Positions 1-5,103 of a stretch of 5,103 bases of DNA are shown piece by piece. The number at the start of each line of letters is the position of its first letter. Positions within the stretch are counted from its first letter, which is position 1. The notes under the pieces were generated by a model. That model searched no databases, was not told the DNA's origin, and saw nothing but the letters and a program-made list of their open reading frames with translations. The stretch lies in NCBI GenBank assembly GCA_021790035.1, contig JAJYIO010000238.1, positions 1 through 5,103 on the forward strand, read 5' to 3'. A program made the position numbers and the translations under genes. This DNA is from a bacterium. Its GTDB lineage: Bacteria > Cyanobacteriota > Sericytochromatia > S15B-MN24 > VGJW01.

Positions 1-1
1 C

Positions 2-523
2 CTGACCCTGGCCGTTCACGCCACGGCTCTCAGTTCCGACATCGTTCTCCTGGCGCTAGGGAGCACCTTCGTCAAGAGCCTCGTGGTGCCCCGCATGCTC
101 ACGAGGGCGATCCGGGAGGCCGACGTTCGGAACGCGACGCGGCCGTTTTTGGGCTATGGCGGATCGCTGGTGGCCGGGATGCTGCTGTTGCCCGTCGCAC
201 TATGGCTCGGCTGGCACCTGACCCTCCCGCACCCGGTGGCCGGAGGGCTCGTCGTGCCGGTCTCACTCTACGCGATGTTCATCGGGCTCTTCCTGATCGC
301 CGGCCGCCAGCAGGCCTTGACGCAGATCCTCGGGTATCTCGTGCTCGAGAACGGAATCTACGCGTTCGGCGTCGCCCTGCTGATCGATTACCCCCTGTGG
401 GTCGAACTCGCCATCCTCCTCGATCTGCTCGCGGCGGTCCTCGTGATGGGCGTGATCCTCTTCGACATCAACCGGGACTTCGATGACCTCGATACTTCCC
501 GTCTCTCGGCTCTGAAGGACTGA
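2..523 (+). CDS. hyfE: HyfE-like membrane subunit of hydrogenase-4-type (Ehr) complex, 5'-partial
   Basis: This is a membrane subunit of the ion-translocating arm, the counterpart of NuoK in complex I. The frame is open from the window edge, so the start lies upstream. A GTG at 83 falls inside conserved sequence and is not the start. About 173 residues are visible, against about 216 in E. coli HyfE, so roughly 40 N-terminal residues are missing. Numbering from the first codon in the window, hydrophobic segments lie near 12-30, 50-70, 78-101, 108-129 and 132-156. Family landmarks I recognise are FVKSLVVP (Lys25; compare ITKVLLVP in E. coli HyfE), GYLVLENG with Glu116 in a membrane segment, Glu135 and Asp141, and a C-terminus ending LSALKD (compare LTALKG). 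The next gene, hyfF, normally follows closely but here is 648 bases away across a repeat array. The family call is firm. The complex type is inferred from the downstream large subunit. Confidence 0.87.
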   Translation: MTLAVHATALSSDIVLLALGSTFVKSLVVPRMLTRAIREADVRNATRPFLGYGGSLVAGMLLLPVALWLGWHLTLPHPVAGGLVVPVSLYAMFIGLFLIAGRQQALTQILGYLVLENGIYAFGVALLIDYPLWVELAILLDLLAAVLVMGVILFDINRDFDDLDTSRLSALKD

Positions 524-640
524 CGCCGTCGTGCCATCACGTTCCATCGCGATTCGCAGCCTCGAAACTCGAGCCGCCAGGCCATCATCGCTCCGAGCAG
601 CGGGGACTGCGCCGGCGCGCTCCGCTCGGCAGCCCTCCTC
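524..640. other. Unique spacer between hyfE and the repeat array
   Basis: This is 117 bases of non-repeated sequence after the hyfE stop. I see no credible gene, promoter or T-tailed terminator. A small inverted repeat, CTCGA-AAC-TCGAG (561-573), could form a 5-bp stem. The last bases (634-640) weakly resemble the end of the 120-bp unit that follows, so the repeat homology may begin slightly before 641. Confidence 0.5.
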
Positions 641-1120
641 AGAAACTCCCCTTCGGGGCAGTGACTTGCAGGGGGCCTTGCCCCCCGCAAACTACCCCCC
701 GCTGCGGGCAAGCTGCTGCGTAGCCCAGCACAGCAGGTGGCGTTTCATTCAACGCTCCTTGGAAACTCCCCTTCGGGGCAGTGACTTGCAGGGGGCCTTG
801 CCCCCCGCAAACTACCCCCCGCTGCGGGCAAGCTGCTGCGTAGCCCAGCACAGCAGGTGGCGTTTCATTCAACGCTCCTTAGAAACTCCCCTTCGGGGCA
901 GTGACTTGCAGGGGGCCTTGCCCCCCGCAAACTACCCCCCGCTGCGGGCAAGCTGCTGCGTAGCCCAGCACAGCAGGTGGCGTTTCATTCAACGCTCCTT
1001 GGAAACTCCCCTTCGGGGCAGTGACTTGCAGGGGGCCTTGCCCCCCGCAAACTACCCCCCGCTGCGGGCAAGCTGCTGCGTAGCCCAGCACTGCAGGTGG
1101 CGTTTCATTCAACGCTCACT
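641..1120. repeat. Four tandem copies of a 120-bp hairpin-rich repeat
   Basis: Four head-to-tail units lie at 641-760, 761-880, 881-1000 and 1001-1120. They are identical apart from the first base (A, G, A, G) and three changes in the last unit (1092, 1118, 1119). The base after the array, 1121, is G and similarity fades by about 1124. Each unit contains several inverted repeats, given here for unit 1 (add 120 for each later unit). The first is 645-662, three CG pairs capped by TTCG, then a C/C mismatch and three more pairs. The second is 666-690, GGGGGC/GCCCCC with a 3-base loop, extended by four pairs past an A/C mismatch. Others are 698-708 (CCCG/CGGG), 714-730 (TGCTG/CAGCA) and 740-755 (GCGTT/AACGC). 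There are no spacers, no transposase and no target-site duplication that I can see. It lies between hyfE and hyfF and would be transcribed with the operon. I do not recognise the family; a REP-like or structured intergenic repeat fits best. Confidence 0.97.
692..1108 (-). other. Possible 18-codon minus-strand ORF repeated once per unit (four copies)
   Basis: Reading the minus strand, each unit contains ATG...TAG encoding MKRHLLCWATQQLARSGG, at 692-748, 812-868, 932-988 and 1052-1108. In units 1 to 3, AAGGAG (plus-strand 755-760, 875-880, 995-1000) precedes the ATG by six bases, an excellent ribosome binding site. The ATG sits in the loop of a GCGTT/AACGC hairpin. The stop is followed by the strong hairpins at 666-690 and 645-662. 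In unit 4 the binding site is altered to AGTGAG and the peptide has Leu6 changed to Gln. The copies come from duplication, so they are not independent evidence. No promoter is visible and translation is unproven. It may simply be part of a structured repeat. Confidence 0.25.
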
Positions 1121-1145
1121 GGAAGGTCCGCGACCGCACGAATCC

Positions 1146-1171
1146 CGGGCGGAAGTGGGAGAAAACGCCCG
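1146..1171 (+). promoter_or_regulatory. hyfF ribosome binding site inside a hairpin loop
   Basis: GGGAG (1157-1161) lies 10 bases before the ATG at 1172 and supports that start. It falls in the 14-base loop of a possible 6-bp stem, CGGGCG (1146-1151) with CGCCCG (1166-1171), whose 3' arm abuts the start codon. The stem could modulate initiation. In DNA this GC-rich it could also be chance. Confidence 0.45.
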
Positions 1172-2692
1172 ATGATAGCCCTCCTGTTCTGGCTTCCCGT
1201 CCTGGCTGGCCTCCTGGCATTCATGATCCGGAGCGATCGCCTTCGCCGCGGTCTGCTCGTCGGTACCGCGCTCGGCCACGCCCTGCTCGTGGGTGGCGTC
1301 TGGATTCACCGCCCGCACCCCATCTGGAGCGGCTGGTTGGCCCTGGACGATGTCGGGCTCCTCTTCTTGACGATCACGAGCGTGGTCTTCCTGGCTGCGG
1401 CCGTCTACGCGGTCGGCTACCTGGCCGCCGAGCACCATCCAGATCCGCGGCGCGACTTCAAGGAGGGCGTCCTCTTCTCGAACGGCCCCGAATCGTTCTT
1501 CACGGGCGGCCTGCTGCTCTTCCTGGCAACCATGACCGTCATGGTGATGAGCCAGAACTTCGGCATCTTCTGGGTCGCTCTCGAGGCCAGCACCCTGGCC
1601 AGCGCGCCTCTGATCTACTTCCACCGCCACCACCGGTCCCTCGAGGCCTCGTGGAAGTACCTGGTGCTGTGCTCGGTCGGCATCGCGGTGGCCCTCTTGG
1701 GGAACTTCTGCCTGGCGCTGGCGGCGTCTGCCCACGGAAACGGCGTGTCGCTGGAGGTGGTGCCGCTGCTGGCTCATGCCGCCATGCTCGATCCCCGGTG
1801 GCTCAAGGCCGCGTTTCTGTTCATGCTCGTCGGCTACGGCACGAAGATGGGCCTGGCGCCCCTCCACACCTGGCTGCCCGACGCTCACGCCGAGTCGCCG
1901 TCTTTGGTCTCGGCCCTGCTATCCGGAGCGCTGCTCAACTGCGCCTTCCTCGGCATCCTCCGGATCTACCAGGTATGCGCTGCGGCGGGTCTCGGCTCGT
2001 TCTCGCAGGGGCTTTTGACAGGCTTCGGACTGCTTTCGATGGCCGTCGCCACGATCTATATCCTCAACCAGTCGGACTACAAGCGCATGCTGGCCTACTC
2101 GAGCGTCGAGCACATGGGCTTGCTCACCCTCGGAGTGGGCCTGGGTGGAGCCGGCGTGTTCGGGGCCTTGCTCCACGCGGTGAACCATTCGCTGGCCAAG
2201 GCCATGCTCTTCCTGGTCGCGGGCAACATCCTTTCGCTCTACCAGACCCGGACCTCGGCCTTGGTCAAGGGAGTCTTGCGCCGGGCTCCCTCCGTCGGCA
2301 TCCTCTGGCTGGTCGGACTCTTCGCCATAACGGGCTTTCCGCCCTTCGGCACGTTCCTGTCCGAGTTCACGATCCTGAAGCGCGCATTCGACCTCAAGGA
2401 CTTTGCCATCGGCACGGCAGTCCTCGTGTTCCTGGGCCTGGTCTTCGTCGGATTCGCCACGAGCATACTGGCGATGGCCCAGGGCCCGACCGACTCCGAC
2501 GAGCTGTCGGGAGAGGATGCACCGGTTCTGGCGGCGACTCCGACGGCGATCCTGGGTTCGCCATCGATCGGCTGGCTCAACGTGATGCCGCCCGCCGTGC
2601 TGGGAGCCGTCCTGCTGGCGCTGGGCCTCTATCTGCCAGCTGGCCTGGATCACCTGCTGCACGCGGCAGCGGTCAGCCTGGGAGGTTCATGA
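1172..2692 (+). CDS. hyfF: HyfF-like antiporter-type (NuoN/NuoM family) proton-translocating membrane subunit
   Basis: This 506-residue integral membrane protein has about 14 hydrophobic segments and belongs to the antiporter-like family shared by HyfF/HycC, Mrp antiporters and NuoL/M/N. It is taken to move protons or sodium ions across the membrane, coupled to redox chemistry in the peripheral arm. Residues expected for the channel are kept: Glu138 (WVALEAS), Lys162 (EASWKY), Lys225 with His232 and His239 (from GYGTKMGLAPL to LPDAH), Lys304, His335, His339 and Lys343 (NHSLAKAM), and Glu398 (FLSEFT). Length matches E. coli HyfF (about 526). The ATG at 1172 is chosen because MIALLFWLPVLAGLL matches the family N-terminus and a binding site precedes it. 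An in-frame GTG at 1097 lies inside the repeat array and would add 25 unrelated residues. There is no long C-terminal lateral helix, so it is not NuoL/HyfB-like. The stop overlaps the start of hyfG. Confidence 0.93.
   Translation: MIALLFWLPVLAGLLAFMIRSDRLRRGLLVGTALGHALLVGGVWIHRPHPIWSGWLALDDVGLLFLTITSVVFLAAAVYAVGYLAAEHHPDPRRDFKEGVLFSNGPESFFTGGLLLFLATMTVMVMSQNFGIFWVALEASTLASAPLIYFHRHHRSLEASWKYLVLCSVGIAVALLGNFCLALAASAHGNGVSLEVVPLLAHAAMLDPRWLKAAFLFMLVGYGTKMGLAPLHTWLPDAHAESPSLVSALLSGALLNCAFLGILRIYQVCAAAGLGSFSQGLLTGFGLLSMAVATIYILNQSDYKRMLAYSSVEHMGLLTLGVGLGGAGVFGALLHAVNHSLAKAMLFLVAGNILSLYQTRTSALVKGVLRRAPSVGILWLVGLFAITGFPPFGTFLSEFTILKRAFDLKDFAIGTAVLVFLGLVFVGFATSILAMAQGPTDSDELSGEDAPVLAATPTAILGSPSIGWLNVMPPAVLGAVLLALGLYLPAGLDHLLHAAAVSLGGS
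2681..2685 (+). promoter_or_regulatory. hyfG ribosome binding site within the end of hyfF
   Basis: GGAGG lies in the last hyfF codons, three bases before an ATG at 2689 and six before an ATG at 2692. Both ATGs are in the hyfG frame. The spacing favours 2692. Either choice overlaps the hyfF stop (TGA 2690-2692), so hyfG is probably translationally coupled to hyfF. Confidence 0.75.
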
Positions 2693-4164
2693 TGCTGCCC
2701 GAGAGGGTTCGTCTGCTGCGCAACGCCGAGGCCGTCCCGGTGGCGGACGTTCCGCTGCTCGCTGCCAGGGACTTCCAGGATACGATCGCCGCTCACGTTG
2801 AGCGCGACTGGCGGGTCATGGCCCTGTTCGGCCGGCGGGCGATGGCGGGGATCCGGCTGTACGCCGTCCTCGGTTCGGGTGAGCATTCGAAGCTGGCCGT
2901 CGTGGCGAGCGAGGTCGAGGGCGATCGCTTCGAATCGTTGACCCCCCGGGTTCCGCAGGTCCACTGGTTCGAGCGTGAGATCGCCGAGACCTTCGGCCTG
3001 GTGCCGGACGGGCATCCATGGCCCGAGCCGATCCGATCCCTCGGGGGCGAGAACTCATTTTTCAAGGTTGCCGGCGAGGACGTCCACGAGGTCGCGGTCG
3101 GGCCGATCCACGCGGGCATCATCGAACCGGGGCACTTCCGCTTCCAGTGCATCGGAGAAAGGGTCTTGCACCTCGAGATCCGCCTCGGATACCAGCACCG
3201 CGGAATCGAGAGCGCTCTGGTCGGAGGTCCGGATCGGCGATCGATGGCGCTGATGGAGACGGTTGCAGGCGACACCACGGTGGGTCACGGCCTGGCATAC
3301 TCCCGCATCGTCGAAACGCTCGGGGGAGTGGAGGTCACAGCGCGTGCGGACGTCATCCGTGCTCTGGCCCTCGAACTCGAGCGGGTGGCCAACCACGTCG
3401 GCGATCTGGGTGCCTTGGCAGGCGACGTAGGCTTTCTTCCCACGGCTTCGTATTGCGGACGCCTGCGGGGCGATCTGCTCAATGCAACGGCCTCGGTCTG
3501 TGGCAATCGCTTCGGCCGGGGCTGGATCCGGCCGGGGGGGGCCGGCTTCGACCTCGACAGCCGCCGCGTTCGTGACCTGGTCCGCACCCTCGACCTGGTG
3601 TCCCGTGACCTCCAGGGGGCTGTCGGTTTGCTGTTCTCCTCCCCGTCGGTCCGGGCCCGTTTCGTCGACACGGGGCGTCTCGACCCGGACACGGTTCGCG
3701 AGCTCGGCCTGGTCGGACCGACCGCCCGTGCCACAGGGCTTTCGCGCGACGTCCGCCAGGAGTTCCCCGACGGCGCCTTCAAGATGGCGCAGATTCCCGT
3801 CTCCACCTGGCACTCGGGTACCGTGTTCGCCCGCGCGTTCGTCCGGTGGCTCGAGGTCCAGCGCTCCCTCGCGTTCGTTCGCGATCTGCTCGCGTGGCTC
3901 CCCCGGGGGTCTGCGATGGCAGGGAGTGACCTGCCACGACTGGGACCCGACCGCCTCGCGGTTGCGCTGGTGGAAGGCTGGCGCGGCGAGATCTGCCACG
4001 TGGCCGAGACGGACTCTCGGGGGTGCTTCCTGGCTTACAAGATCGTGGATCCGTCCTTTCACAACTGGACCGGTCTGGGGATCGCGATGCGCGACCAGGC
4101 GATCTCTGATTTCCCCCTCTGCAACAAGAGCTTCAATCTGTCGTATTGCGGCCATGATCTCTGA
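2692..4164 (+). CDS. hyfG: NuoC-NuoD/HyfG-type large subunit lacking the [NiFe] cysteines (Ehr type)
   Basis: This 490-residue protein aligns with HyfG/HycE (about 555-570 residues). A NuoC-like N-terminal domain covers about 1-115, with its signature near 81-109 (LTPRVPQVHWFEREIAETFG). A NuoD/hydrogenase-large-subunit domain runs from about 131 to the end (GPIHAGIIEPGHFRF 138-152, GYQHRGIES 166-174). In E. coli HyfG the first metal-binding motif is RVCGICGFAHS; here the same stretch reads TVAGDTTVGHG (190-200), so both cysteines are gone (Ala192, Thr195). The C-terminal DPCYSC motif aligns with NLSYCG (482-487), leaving Ser484 and Gly487. Cys486 is one place off the ligand position. There is no C-terminal extension of the kind a maturation protease removes. 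I infer a redox subunit of an energy-converting hydrogenase-related complex without H2 chemistry, whose substrate cannot be named. The start could also be 2689, one residue longer. 63 bases separate it from the next gene. Confidence 0.92.
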   Translation: MLPERVRLLRNAEAVPVADVPLLAARDFQDTIAAHVERDWRVMALFGRRAMAGIRLYAVLGSGEHSKLAVVASEVEGDRFESLTPRVPQVHWFEREIAETFGLVPDGHPWPEPIRSLGGENSFFKVAGEDVHEVAVGPIHAGIIEPGHFRFQCIGERVLHLEIRLGYQHRGIESALVGGPDRRSMALMETVAGDTTVGHGLAYSRIVETLGGVEVTARADVIRALALELERVANHVGDLGALAGDVGFLPTASYCGRLRGDLLNATASVCGNRFGRGWIRPGGAGFDLDSRRVRDLVRTLDLVSRDLQGAVGLLFSSPSVRARFVDTGRLDPDTVRELGLVGPTARATGLSRDVRQEFPDGAFKMAQIPVSTWHSGTVFARAFVRWLEVQRSLAFVRDLLAWLPRGSAMAGSDLPRLGPDRLAVALVEGWRGEICHVAETDSRGCFLAYKIVDPSFHNWTGLGIAMRDQAISDFPLCNKSFNLSYCGHDL

Positions 4165-4214
4165 TCGGAAATTCGCGCTCCCCTTCAGGAACCCCGACCT
4201 AACGGCCTAACAGC

Positions 4215-4218
4215 AGGA
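4215..4218 (+). promoter_or_regulatory. Ribosome binding site for the ferredoxin/small-subunit fusion
   Basis: AGGA lies nine bases before the ATG at 4228. The preceding 63-base gap after hyfG shows no clear promoter or terminator, so the gene is probably transcribed with the operon. Confidence 0.55.
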
Positions 4219-4227
4219 CTCCCGAGC

Positions 4228-5004
4228 ATGTTCGACATCTTGAAAACCCGCCTGGAACAAGGTTACCGGACAAAAACATTCCCCCCCCCGGATCCCCAGC
4301 TTCCCGATAGCTATCGCGGGCTGCCGGCTCTCGATCCCGGCCTTTGCCAGAAGGGCTGTGATGCCTGCGCCAGGGTCTGCCCCACGGATGCCCTCCGGAC
4401 GACCGAGGGCGGGTTCGGCCTGGATCTCGGCCGTTGCCTGTTCTGCCCCGAGTGCTCGCGAGCCTGTCCGACCGGAGCGCTTTCCTTCACGCGCCAGTAC
4501 CAGCTGGCGACGAGCTCTCGCGAGGATCTCGTTCTCGGGGGTCAGGCGCTGGCCCTGGCCCGAAGCCTCGACGAGCGGACCCGCAGGCTTTTCGGTAGAT
4601 CGCTCAAGCTTCGCCAGGTCAGCGCCGGGGGATGCAACGCCTGCGAGGCGGACATCAACGTGCTGGGCACCGTCGTCTACGACCTCGGCCGCTTCGGTAT
4701 CCAGTTCGTGGCCTCGCCTCGCCACGCCGACGGGTTGCTCGTCACGGGCCCCGTCACGAACGCGATGCGTCAGGCGCTCGCCGCGGCCTACGAGGCCACC
4801 CCAGCCCCCAAGATCGTCATAGCCGTAGGCGCCTGCGCCATCTCCGGCGGCCCCTTCGCAGGCTCCCCGATGGTTAACGACGGCGTCGAGGACTCGCTAC
4901 GCGTAGATCTCTACGTGCCGGGTTGCCCCCCGCATCCGCTCACGATTCTCGACGGACTGCTGCGGCTCCTGGGGCGCCTGGAGGGCGATCCGGCAGTCCG
5001 CTGA
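4228..5004 (+). CDS. hyfI: Fused HyfH-type ferredoxin and HyfI/NuoB-type small subunit
   Basis: This 258-residue protein joins two subunits that are separate in E. coli. Residues 1 to about 105 are HyfH/HycF-like with two [4Fe-4S] motifs: C40-x3-C44-x2-C47-x3-C51-P and C70-x2-C73-x2-C76-x3-C80-P. The first motif has one extra residue compared with the usual CxxCxxCxxxCP. A linker follows at about 106-128. Residues 129-250 are HyfI/NuoB-like, with the proximal-cluster cysteines Cys136 and Cys139 (GGCNACE), Cys203 (VGACAISGG) and Cys233 (PGCPPHP), plus conserved RFGIQFVASPRHAD (155-168). It should relay electrons between a soluble carrier and the large subunit encoded just upstream, at the cytoplasmic face. 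HyfI in E. coli extends well beyond PGCPP; here the protein stops about 25 residues after it. A run of nine C (4281-4289) lies near the 5' end and the frame is intact through it. Confidence 0.92.
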   Translation: MFDILKTRLEQGYRTKTFPPPDPQLPDSYRGLPALDPGLCQKGCDACARVCPTDALRTTEGGFGLDLGRCLFCPECSRACPTGALSFTRQYQLATSSREDLVLGGQALALARSLDERTRRLFGRSLKLRQVSAGGCNACEADINVLGTVVYDLGRFGIQFVASPRHADGLLVTGPVTNAMRQALAAAYEATPAPKIVIAVGACAISGGPFAGSPMVNDGVEDSLRVDLYVPGCPPHPLTILDGLLRLLGRLEGDPAVR

Positions 5005-5016
5005 AGTTCCCCACTC

Positions 5017-5044
5017 CTGGCGCTCGCCGCCCGAGCGCAGCCAG
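5017..5044. other. Inverted repeat downstream of the operon's last visible gene
   Basis: CGCTCG (5021-5026) pairs with CGAGCG (5032-5037) around a 5-base loop. An outer CTGG/CCAG pair (5017-5020, 5041-5044) is separated by a 3-base bulge. It begins 12 bases after the stop codon. No T run follows, so it is not a convincing intrinsic terminator, but it could protect the 3' end of the transcript or act with Rho. Confidence 0.35.
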
Positions 5045-5103
5045 CGAGGCCCCAGGTTCCGGGTCAGTGCGGCCAGCCGCCTCGCGGACGGCATCCTTCA
5101 AGG

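Noticed and set aside
83..85. GTG at 83 as the hyfE start
   Set aside because: The frame is open to the window edge and residues upstream of 83 match conserved HyfE sequence (FVKSL).
666..694. Sigma-70-like promoter in each unit (TTGCAG, 17 bases, AAACTA)
   Set aside because: The -10 match is poor and the spacer is the GC hairpin itself.
639..1112. Two 77-codon minus-strand ORFs in the array
   Set aside because: They depend on TTG starts and are interrupted exactly where the junction base is A (giving TAA). The ATG frame with AAGGAG in the same units is the better candidate.
641..1120. CRISPR array
   Set aside because: The copies are contiguous 120-bp units with no unique spacers between them, and no cas gene is present.
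1097..1171. Extended start of hyfF at the GTG in repeat unit 4
   Set aside because: It adds 25 residues encoded by repeat and leader. The ATG at 1172 matches the family N-terminus and has its own binding site.
531..1175. Plus-strand 214-codon ORF across the repeats
   Set aside because: It is open only because the unit length is a multiple of three with no stop in this frame. It has no binding site, its repeat sequence looks non-biological, and it ends inside the hyfF start.
1651..2688. Upstream extension of the hyfG frame
   Set aside because: It is a shadow of hyfF. Recognisable NuoC/NuoD similarity starts only after the ATG pair at 2689-2694.
3055..4155. Long minus-strand ORF opposite hyfG (366 codons)
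   Set aside because: Typical antisense openness of high-GC coding DNA. The plus strand has clear domain and motif evidence.
2692..5004. Active group 4 [NiFe] hydrogenase
   Set aside because: The large subunit lacks all four metal-binding cysteines and the C-terminal processing extension.

Overview
The window is high-GC bacterial DNA (about two thirds G+C by eye). It carries the 3' half of a plus-strand operon for a membrane-bound complex related to hydrogenase-4 (Hyf), formate hydrogenlyase and complex I. Gene order is hyfE (5' end outside the window), hyfF, hyfG, then one gene that joins a hyfH-type ferredoxin to a hyfI-type small subunit. This is the E. coli hyf order with H and I fused. 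The organism cannot be fixed from four genes. A proteobacterium or another high-GC Gram-negative is plausible, but that is inference.

Layout: 2-523 encodes the C-terminal 173 residues of a HyfE-like membrane subunit. 524-1171 is a 648-base gap without a conventional gene, unusual inside such an operon. It holds four head-to-tail copies of a 120-bp repeat (641-1120), almost identical and rich in hairpins. On the minus strand each copy has an 18-codon ORF, behind a good Shine-Dalgarno sequence in three of the four. 1172-2692 encodes a HyfF/NuoN-type antiporter-like subunit with its proton-path residues kept. 2692-4164 encodes a NuoC-NuoD type large subunit, translationally coupled to hyfF. 4228-5004 encodes the ferredoxin/NuoB-type fusion. 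The last 99 bases hold a hairpin and no supported gene.

How the genes fit together: the fusion protein would carry electrons through two ferredoxin clusters and a proximal [4Fe-4S] cluster to the large subunit. HyfE and HyfF, with subunits presumably encoded upstream, form the ion-translocating membrane arm. By my alignment, however, the large subunit has lost all four cysteines that bind the [NiFe] centre (Ala192, Thr195, Ser484 and Gly487 stand in their places), and the protein ends where a hydrogenase would have its second cysteine pair. The complex therefore looks like an energy-converting hydrogenase-related (Ehr) complex, not a hydrogenase. The redox partner at its active-site cleft is unknown.

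The two points most worth following are the hydrogenase-like complex without a NiFe site, and the 120-bp array with its possible minus-strand mini-ORFs inside the operon.
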